Source: Catenulispora sp. GP43
GTDB taxonomy: Bacteria; Actinomycetota; Actinomycetes; Streptomycetales; Catenulisporaceae
Direction: 5' to 3'
NCBI RefSeq assembly: GCF_041260665.1
Contig: NZ_JBGCCT010000018.1
Span: 124,001-188,000, forward strand
DNA length: 64,000 nucleotides
The notes under the pieces are model-generated. The model was not told the origin of the DNA and searched no databases. It was given only the letters and a program-made list of their open reading frames with translations. Each line of letters begins with the position of its first letter. Position 1 is the first letter of the stretch. Of this stretch, positions 59,361-64,000 are shown one piece after another. The position numbers and the translations under genes are program-made.

Positions 59361-59963
59361 ATGAGGGCACTGAAACTGTTCGCGGCCATCGCCACGGCGG
59401 CCGTGATGGCCGGCTGCGCCTCGGCGAAAGCCGCCGCTCCAGCCGCCTCCGCTCCCAGTTCCGCGGCGCCCAGTTCCGCCGCACCCGGTTCATCCGCACC
59501 CAGTTCATCAGCTCCCAGCTCGTCCGCCGCCGGGCCGTCAGTGTCCGCACTGATGGTGTGCGGGACGGAGATCGCCGGCGACGTCAACACGATCCTGGCC
59601 GCCTCGCCGGCCCCGACCAAGACGTCCACCTGGAGCGATCACCTCTACACCTGCACCTACCACCTGGCGTCCGGCACGCTGGTGCTGTCGGTGAAGGAAT
59701 CGCCGGACGCCGCGTCCGCGAACACCTACCTCGCGGCACTCCAGCACCAGCTGGGCTCCACCACCGCACTCACCGGCAGCCAGGGCCTGGGCTTCCCCGG
59801 GTTCCAGAACGCCGCCGGGAACGTCGTCATCCTCAAGGACGACAAGACCCTGCACGTCGACGCCACCGGGCTGTCGGCGGCATCCGGCCCGAGCAAGCTC
59901 AGCCGCGCCGACGTGGCCTATGAGATCGCCACCGACATCCTCGGCTGCTGGACCGGAAAGTAG
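59361..59963 (+). CDS. Lipoprotein, DUF3558-like
   Basis: 200 aa. MRALKLFAAIATAAVMAGC is a lipoprotein signal with Cys19. A low-complexity Ser/Ala/Pro stalk (about 22-60, from short tandem repeats) precedes a domain with paired Cys (LMVCGTEI and LYTCTYHL) and a late ILGCWTGK. The pattern resembles the DUF3558/lipoprotein LpqN-type group of unknown function. It is co-directional with, and 18 bp after, the sortase gene. Confidence 0.75.
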   Translation: MRALKLFAAIATAAVMAGCASAKAAAPAASAPSSAAPSSAAPGSSAPSSSAPSSSAAGPSVSALMVCGTEIAGDVNTILAASPAPTKTSTWSDHLYTCTYHLASGTLVLSVKESPDAASANTYLAALQHQLGSTTALTGSQGLGFPGFQNAAGNVVILKDDKTLHVDATGLSAASGPSKLSRADVAYEIATDILGCWTGK

Positions 59964-59975
59964 AAAGGACCTGTC

Positions 59976-60437
59976 ATGTCCAGAGCCAGAACCCTTCGGC
60001 GCGTCGCGATCCCGGTCGCGGCAGTGATCCTCGCCGCTGTCGGCTGCTCCTCCTCGACCGGGGCCAAGAGCAGCCCGCCGCCGGCGACGACCCCGAGCTC
60101 CCCCACCGCACCGTCGATGACCACCGCACCGCCGATGACCACGGCCCCGAGTCCGACCCCGGGTTCCACGGCGACACCGGGTTCCACGGCGATGCAGATC
60201 ACCATCGCCAACTACACGTTCAGCCCCGCGAACCTCACGGTGCACCCCGGACAGAGCGTCACCGTCGTCAACCACGACTCCGTGGCCCACACGCTGACAG
60301 CCGACTCCGGCAAGTTCGACACCGGCACCATCGACCCCGGGATGTCCGCGACGGTCACCGCCCCGGCCACCGCCGGCTCCTACCCGTACTCCTGCACCAT
60401 CCACACCTCGATGCACGGCATGCTGACGGTCGGCTAG
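59976..60437 (+). CDS. Cupredoxin-domain lipoprotein (plastocyanin-like)
   Basis: 153 aa. Lipobox AAVGC with Cys24, a Pro/Thr stalk, then a cupredoxin: ITIANYTFSPANLTVHPGQSVTVVNHDSVAHTLTAD and YPYSCTIHTSMHGMLTVG. The type 1 copper ligands are H105, C140, H143 and M146, all present. It is an extracellular copper-binding electron carrier or chaperone, 12 bp after the previous lipoprotein gene and directly before ycnI and copCD. Confidence 0.9.
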   Translation: MSRARTLRRVAIPVAAVILAAVGCSSSTGAKSSPPPATTPSSPTAPSMTTAPPMTTAPSPTPGSTATPGSTAMQITIANYTFSPANLTVHPGQSVTVVNHDSVAHTLTADSGKFDTGTIDPGMSATVTAPATAGSYPYSCTIHTSMHGMLTVG

Positions 60438-60447
60438 GAGGCCTGTG

Positions 60448-61227
60448 ATGTCCGGTCATCGACGATCCCCGGGGGCACTCCCTTCCGGGAGGCCGCTGGC
60501 AGCCGTGCTCGCAGCCGCGACGCTGTTCGTCTTCACGTCGGCGGGCCTGGCCTCGGCACACGTCACCATCGGTCCGAACGCGACAGCCAAGGGCGGCAGC
60601 GACGTGGAGCTGACCTTCCGCGTCCCCGACGAGGAGGAGGCGGCGAACACCACGAAGCTCGAGGTCGTCTTCCCCACCGACCACCCGATCACCGGAGTGC
60701 TGCCCGAACCCACCCCCGGCTGGACGGTCGCGGTCACCAACACCACCCTGCCCAAGCCCATCACCACCGACGACGGCACCGTCACGCAAGTCGTCTCCGA
60801 GCTCACCTGGACCGGCGGCGCACTGCCACCGGGGCAGTACCAAGGCTTCCACGTCATGCTCGGCAAGCTGCCCGACGACACGAACCAGCTGGTGTTCAAG
60901 GCTGTGCAGACCTACTCCGACGGCGATGTGGTGCGCTGGATCGACCTCGCGCAGCCCGGCCAGCCCGCGCCGGACCATCCGGCGCCCGTGCTGGTCCTGA
61001 CCGGTTCCGGTTCCGGTTCGGGCTCCGGTTCGCAGGCCTCGAACACGTCGGCCGGCACGCCGTCGGTCACGGCCAGCGCTTCCACCGCGAGCCCGAGCAG
61101 CAGCGACACCACCGCGCGCACGCTGGCCGGCGTCGGTATCGGCGCCGGCGTGGCCGGTCTGACGGTCGGCGCACTCGGCTGGTCCAGGGCCCGCCGCAAG
61201 TCCTCCGGCTCAACGCCCACGGACTGA
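60448..61227 (+). CDS. ycnI: YcnI-like (DUF1775) copper-binding membrane protein
   Basis: 259 aa; ATG 60448 is chosen because AGGAGG lies six bases upstream. After the signal peptide the mature protein begins HVTIGPNA, whose N-terminal His is the copper ligand in YcnI, then VELTFRVPDEEEAANTTKLEVVFP and PGQYQGFHVMLGKLP, all typical of DUF1775. A Gly/Ser repeat and a C-terminal membrane span with RARRK tail follow. It probably passes copper to the CopCD protein encoded 10 bp downstream. Confidence 0.9.
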   Translation: MSGHRRSPGALPSGRPLAAVLAAATLFVFTSAGLASAHVTIGPNATAKGGSDVELTFRVPDEEEAANTTKLEVVFPTDHPITGVLPEPTPGWTVAVTNTTLPKPITTDDGTVTQVVSELTWTGGALPPGQYQGFHVMLGKLPDDTNQLVFKAVQTYSDGDVVRWIDLAQPGQPAPDHPAPVLVLTGSGSGSGSGSQASNTSAGTPSVTASASTASPSSSDTTARTLAGVGIGAGVAGLTVGALGWSRARRKSSGSTPTD

Positions 61228-61237
61228 GGCGGTCCTC

Positions 61238-62935
61238 GTGCTCCGTCGGCTGCTGGTCCTCCCAGCCCTGATCCTGTGCCTGGTCCTGCTGACCGCGCAG
61301 GGCGCCTTCGCCCACGCCACGGTGGTCGCGACCTCGCCCGGCGACGGGCAGACCGTCGCCTCGGCACCGCATCAGGTCTCGGTGACCTTCGACGAGCCGG
61401 TGGCCCTGCAGTTCGGCGCCCTGAGGGTGTTCTCGCCCACGGGCGCCAGGGTCGACGAGGGCAGTCCGGCCCATCCGGCCGGCCATGCCGACGAGGTCGC
61501 CGTCGCCGTGCCGAACGGACTGAGTCAGGGTACGTACACCGTCTCCTGGCGGGTCGTCTCCGCGGACTCTCATCCGGTCCAGGGCGCGTTCACCTTCAGC
61601 GTCGGCAAGGCGTCCGTCTCCACAGTCAACTCCTCGACCCTGAACCCCACAGGCAGCAAGACCGTTGGTGCCCTGTACGCGGTGGCGCGCTTCGTGGCCT
61701 ACTTCGCGTTCGCCGTCCTGGTCGGTGCGGCGGTGTTCGTGTTCGCGTGGTGGCCGAACGGCGCACGGACCAAGGCGGTCCGGATCCTGCTCGCGTCGGC
61801 GTGGGGCGGACTGCTCGTCGCGACAGTCGGCGTGCTGGTATTGCAGGGCCCTTATGGCGCGGGGTTCGGACTCAGCCGCGCACTGGACACCGGAGTGCTG
61901 CGCACGACGCTGTCGACGCGCCTGGGTGAGGCGCTTTCGGTGCGGCTGGTCCTCCTGGCGCTCGCCGCCACTCTGCTGGCCTGGCTGTTCACCCGGCTGC
62001 CCGCGGCCTCGCGGCGGGCCCGGCTGCCGGCAGCGGCGGCCGGAGTCGCCCTGACCGTCGGGATCGCCGCGACGTGGGCCGTGTCCGGGCATGCCGGCAC
62101 CGGGATCCAGGTCGCCCTGGCGGTGCCGGTCGACGTCGCCCACCTGTGTGCGATGGCTGTCTGGATCGGCGGTCTGACCATGCTGGCCGCGATCGTCCTG
62201 CGCCGCGGCGGCCGCGGAACGCCGGGCGAGCGGGCCCGGATGGTGCAGGGCTTCTCGCCGGTCGCGCTGTCGTGCGTGATCGTGCTGGTCGGCACGGGGA
62301 CCTACCAGAGCTGGCGGCAGGTGGGCTCCTTTTCCGCGCTGACCGGCACGGCCTACGGAAAGCTGCTGCTGCTCAAGCTGCTCGGCGTGGCCCTGTTGAT
62401 CGGCTTGGGCTATCTGGCACGCGCGTGGATCGCCCGACACCGCGAGGACCGGAACCCGGGGACCACCGACCGCGCCGCGATCTCCCGACTGCGCCGCTCC
62501 GTGGCCGGCGAAGTCGGCGTGGGGATCTGCGTGCTCGCCGTGACCGCCGCGCTGGTCAACGCCCCACCCGCACGCACCGCCCACGCGGCCTCCGCCGGGC
62601 CGGTCAGCGCCTCGGCCGCGTTCGACACCGGCGGCCCCGGCGGCAGCGGGACCGTCCAGGTGACCGTCGACCCGGCGAAGACCGGCGCCGACACGGTCCA
62701 CCTCTACACCCTCGGCCCGACCGGTAAGCAGGAACAGGTCCTGCAGGTCCAGGCGTCCTTCACGCTCACATCGCGCGCCCTGGGCCCGCTGCCGGTGACG
62801 CTGCGCATCGCCGGAGCCGGCCACCTGATCGGCGACGCGGCTCTGCCCATCGCCGGGACCTGGCGCCTGGCCGTCACCGTGCGGACCGACGACGTGGACG
62901 AGACGACCGTGCAGATCCCGGTCGCCATCCGCTGA
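61238..62935 (+). CDS. CopC-CopD fusion copper-resistance/uptake protein
   Basis: 565 aa from GTG 61238. Signal peptide, then a CopC domain whose mature end is HATVVATSPGDGQTV and which has the second metal site in SADSHPVQGAFTFSV. About eight membrane spans of a CopD domain follow (ALYAVARFVAYFAFAVLVG, VAHLCAMAVWIGGLTMLAAIVL), and a soluble C-terminal beta domain ends in TWRLAVTVRTDDVDETTVQIPV. CopCD moves copper into the cell in several bacteria. Its place after YcnI is the standard pairing. Confidence 0.92.
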   Translation: MLRRLLVLPALILCLVLLTAQGAFAHATVVATSPGDGQTVASAPHQVSVTFDEPVALQFGALRVFSPTGARVDEGSPAHPAGHADEVAVAVPNGLSQGTYTVSWRVVSADSHPVQGAFTFSVGKASVSTVNSSTLNPTGSKTVGALYAVARFVAYFAFAVLVGAAVFVFAWWPNGARTKAVRILLASAWGGLLVATVGVLVLQGPYGAGFGLSRALDTGVLRTTLSTRLGEALSVRLVLLALAATLLAWLFTRLPAASRRARLPAAAAGVALTVGIAATWAVSGHAGTGIQVALAVPVDVAHLCAMAVWIGGLTMLAAIVLRRGGRGTPGERARMVQGFSPVALSCVIVLVGTGTYQSWRQVGSFSALTGTAYGKLLLLKLLGVALLIGLGYLARAWIARHREDRNPGTTDRAAISRLRRSVAGEVGVGICVLAVTAALVNAPPARTAHAASAGPVSASAAFDTGGPGGSGTVQVTVDPAKTGADTVHLYTLGPTGKQEQVLQVQASFTLTSRALGPLPVTLRIAGAGHLIGDAALPIAGTWRLAVTVRTDDVDETTVQIPVAIR

Positions 62936-63010
62936 GGACCGGGGTCCAATCCGGAATCCGGGCCGGATCCGAACCACTGGTGAGCCGCAACACAGGAAGG
63001 ACGCCCGGCG

Positions 63011-63376
63011 ATGTGCAATCTGCGAAAAGTGATCCGTTCACGCAAGGCGACCTCCGATGCCGCGGTGAACCGATCGGTCCGCGAAGCCGAGGGCATCGTC
63101 CACCTCTGCTGGATCGACCAGCTGACCGATCGCTGCCTGGAGATGGAAGCGGCGATCGAGCGGGCGGAAGTCCGTTGCGAGATCGCCCAGCGGAGCCTGA
63201 CCGCCGCACAACTCAGCGGCGACCCGCAGAAGATCGCGGCGTCTGGCCGGGACCTGCAGAAGGCGGTGGAGGCGGCCCGCGGGGCCTCCCTGGCGTGGGA
63301 GCGGACCTGCCAGGTGCTCGGCGCCGAGGCCAAGGCACACGCGCGCCGTAGCACGGACGCCCACCGAAAGCGTTGA
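63011..63376 (+). CDS. Hypothetical coiled-coil protein (121 aa)
   Basis: CAGGAAGGAC gives a ribosome site. The protein is almost wholly helical and charged (SVREAEGIVHLCWIDQLTDR, AAIERAEVRCEIAQRSLTAA, GRDLQKAVEAARGASLAW). No signal or membrane segment. I do not recognise the family. It could be the last gene of the copper run, 75 bp after copCD, or independent. Confidence 0.55.
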   Translation: MCNLRKVIRSRKATSDAAVNRSVREAEGIVHLCWIDQLTDRCLEMEAAIERAEVRCEIAQRSLTAAQLSGDPQKIAASGRDLQKAVEAARGASLAWERTCQVLGAEAKAHARRSTDAHRKR

Positions 63377-63390
63377 TCGGACTGCCGACA

Positions 63391-63419
63391 TGTGCTCGAC
63401 GGCATGTGCTCGACAAGGG
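63391..63419 (+). repeat. Short tandem repeat (CATGTGCTCGAC twice)
   Basis: CATGTGCTCGAC occurs twice, the copies separated by only two bases (GG), in the 73-bp gap between the coiled-coil gene and the antiporter gene. No hairpin terminator is apparent here. Confidence 0.65.
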
Positions 63420-63449
63420 CAGCGACCTCCCGCCACCGTCACCTGGCTC

Positions 63450-64000
63450 TCAAGCATCAAGCCCGGCTTCCCGGCGGTCGAGTTCGGCTTGCAGCCGCCG
63501 CCGGAGTCCGTCGCCGATCTGCTCCTCGGCGGACAACCTCCGCAGTTCGGCGGCCTGGACCCCCAGGACGTCGCGGCGCAGTGCGGCCAGGTCGGCCAGG
63601 AGCGCGGCGTCGGTGTCCGGGTCCAGGCGCTCGGCGTAGCGCTCGCGCAACCGGGCCGCTGCCGCCTCGTTGACGCCGCCGACCGCCGCGAGGTCGTCCA
63701 GGTACTCCACGGCAGCGCGGTCCATCGCCGCACGGGCCGCCGTCTCCTTTGCCTCGGCTCGTTCCGGAGCCACAGCCAGGCCGGAGGTGCGCACGATCCC
63801 GGCCAGGCTCAGGCCCTGGACCGTCAGCGTCGCGGCGACCACGGCGGTGGTCAGCACCAGAACGAGCGGCCGTCCGGGCAGGGGCGTACCGTCGGCGGCG
63901 GCCAGCGGGATCGACAGCGCGGCGGCCAGCGGCATCACCCCGCGCGTCCCGGCCCACGTGACCACCCGGGCCAGCGGCCAGGTCGGGTAGCTCCGCATCG
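63450..64000 (-). CDS. Na+/H+ antiporter, C-terminal part (runs off the window)
   Basis: The visible 183 residues begin inside the last membrane helices: VTWAGTRGVMPLAAALSIPL is the conserved GTRG-V helix of CPA1 (NhaP-type) antiporters, followed by a final span (VLVLTTAVVAATLTVQGLSL) and a long cytosolic helical tail (LDDLAAVGGVNEAAAARLRERY, LRRRLQAELDRREAGLDA). The tail probably regulates ion exchange. The gene starts right of the window. Confidence 0.85.
   Translation of the reverse strand, partial: MRSYPTWPLARVVTWAGTRGVMPLAAALSIPLAAADGTPLPGRPLVLVLTTAVVAATLTVQGLSLAGIVRTSGLAVAPERAEAKETAARAAMDRAAVEYLDDLAAVGGVNEAAAARLRERYAERLDPDTDAALLADLAALRRDVLGVQAAELRRLSAEEQIGDGLRRRLQAELDRREAGLDA

Overview
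The window is high-G+C DNA (roughly 70 %, strong G/C at third codon positions, many GTG/TTG starts, many overlapping ATGA/GTGA junctions) from an actinobacterium. DUF5324, DUF1876, a SCO4226-like nickel-binding protein, HTH-plus-DUF2690 membrane proteins, a SigK/RskA pair and a class F sortase point to a filamentous soil actinomycete (Streptomyces/Catenulispora type). The species is my inference. I saw no rRNA, tRNA, CRISPR array or intact transposon.

Layout. 0-6.4 kb: end of a WD40 protein, then a probable leaderless leader-peptide ORF ahead of a complete peptide-type ABC importer operon (binding lipoprotein, two permeases, double ATPase). 6.4-15.3 kb: single genes, including a GNAT acetyltransferase, a YbhN-like membrane protein, a ketopantoate-reductase-like enzyme, an LPDTG-anchored pepsin-like protein, a double-VOC protein, a nickel-binding protein, a DUF1707 protein and a secreted papain-like protease. 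15.7-19.6 kb: a CoiA-like nuclease candidate, a duplicated upstream element, a 61-codon peptide overlapping an unusual sigma-like factor with two region-4 helix-turn-helices, and a DUF5324 protein. 19.8-28.0 kb: a secreted glycan-degradation island (GH95 and GH29 fucosidases, GH35 beta-galactosidase) followed by a chimeric pseudogene (GH89 tail fused to a ROK remnant). 29-31 kb: TetR and MFS pair with a perfect palindromic operator. 31-37 kb: regulators, two overlapping HTH/membrane/extracellular-domain genes, secreted small proteins and a group of truncated genes. 37-42 kb: lodB-lodA (quinoprotein amino-acid oxidase and its flavoprotein), a TetR gene, and a hydrolase whose promoter is covered by a palindrome. 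42-56 kb: an MTHFR-like protein, an HTH/NB-ARC/TPR regulator, a beta-propeller protein, a cNMP-domain thioredoxin-reductase-like protein, DUF1876, a DUF1254 pseudogene, a PAS histidine kinase, a methyltransferase, a cytokinin-dehydrogenase-like flavoprotein and a DUF72/CapA pair. 56.3-62.9 kb: one co-directional run of SigK, RskA, a CHRD protein, a class F sortase, two lipoproteins (one a cupredoxin), YcnI/DUF1775 and a CopC-CopD fusion, which I read as a sigma-controlled envelope copper system. The window ends inside a Na+/H+ antiporter.

Two themes recur. Several loci carry short tandem tracts with a 9-bp unit, and several genes are decayed (GH89/ROK, a second ROK, an oxidoreductase tail, DUF1254), suggesting active rearrangement of accessory DNA. 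Several promoters place the start codon at the predicted transcription start (leaderless mRNAs).
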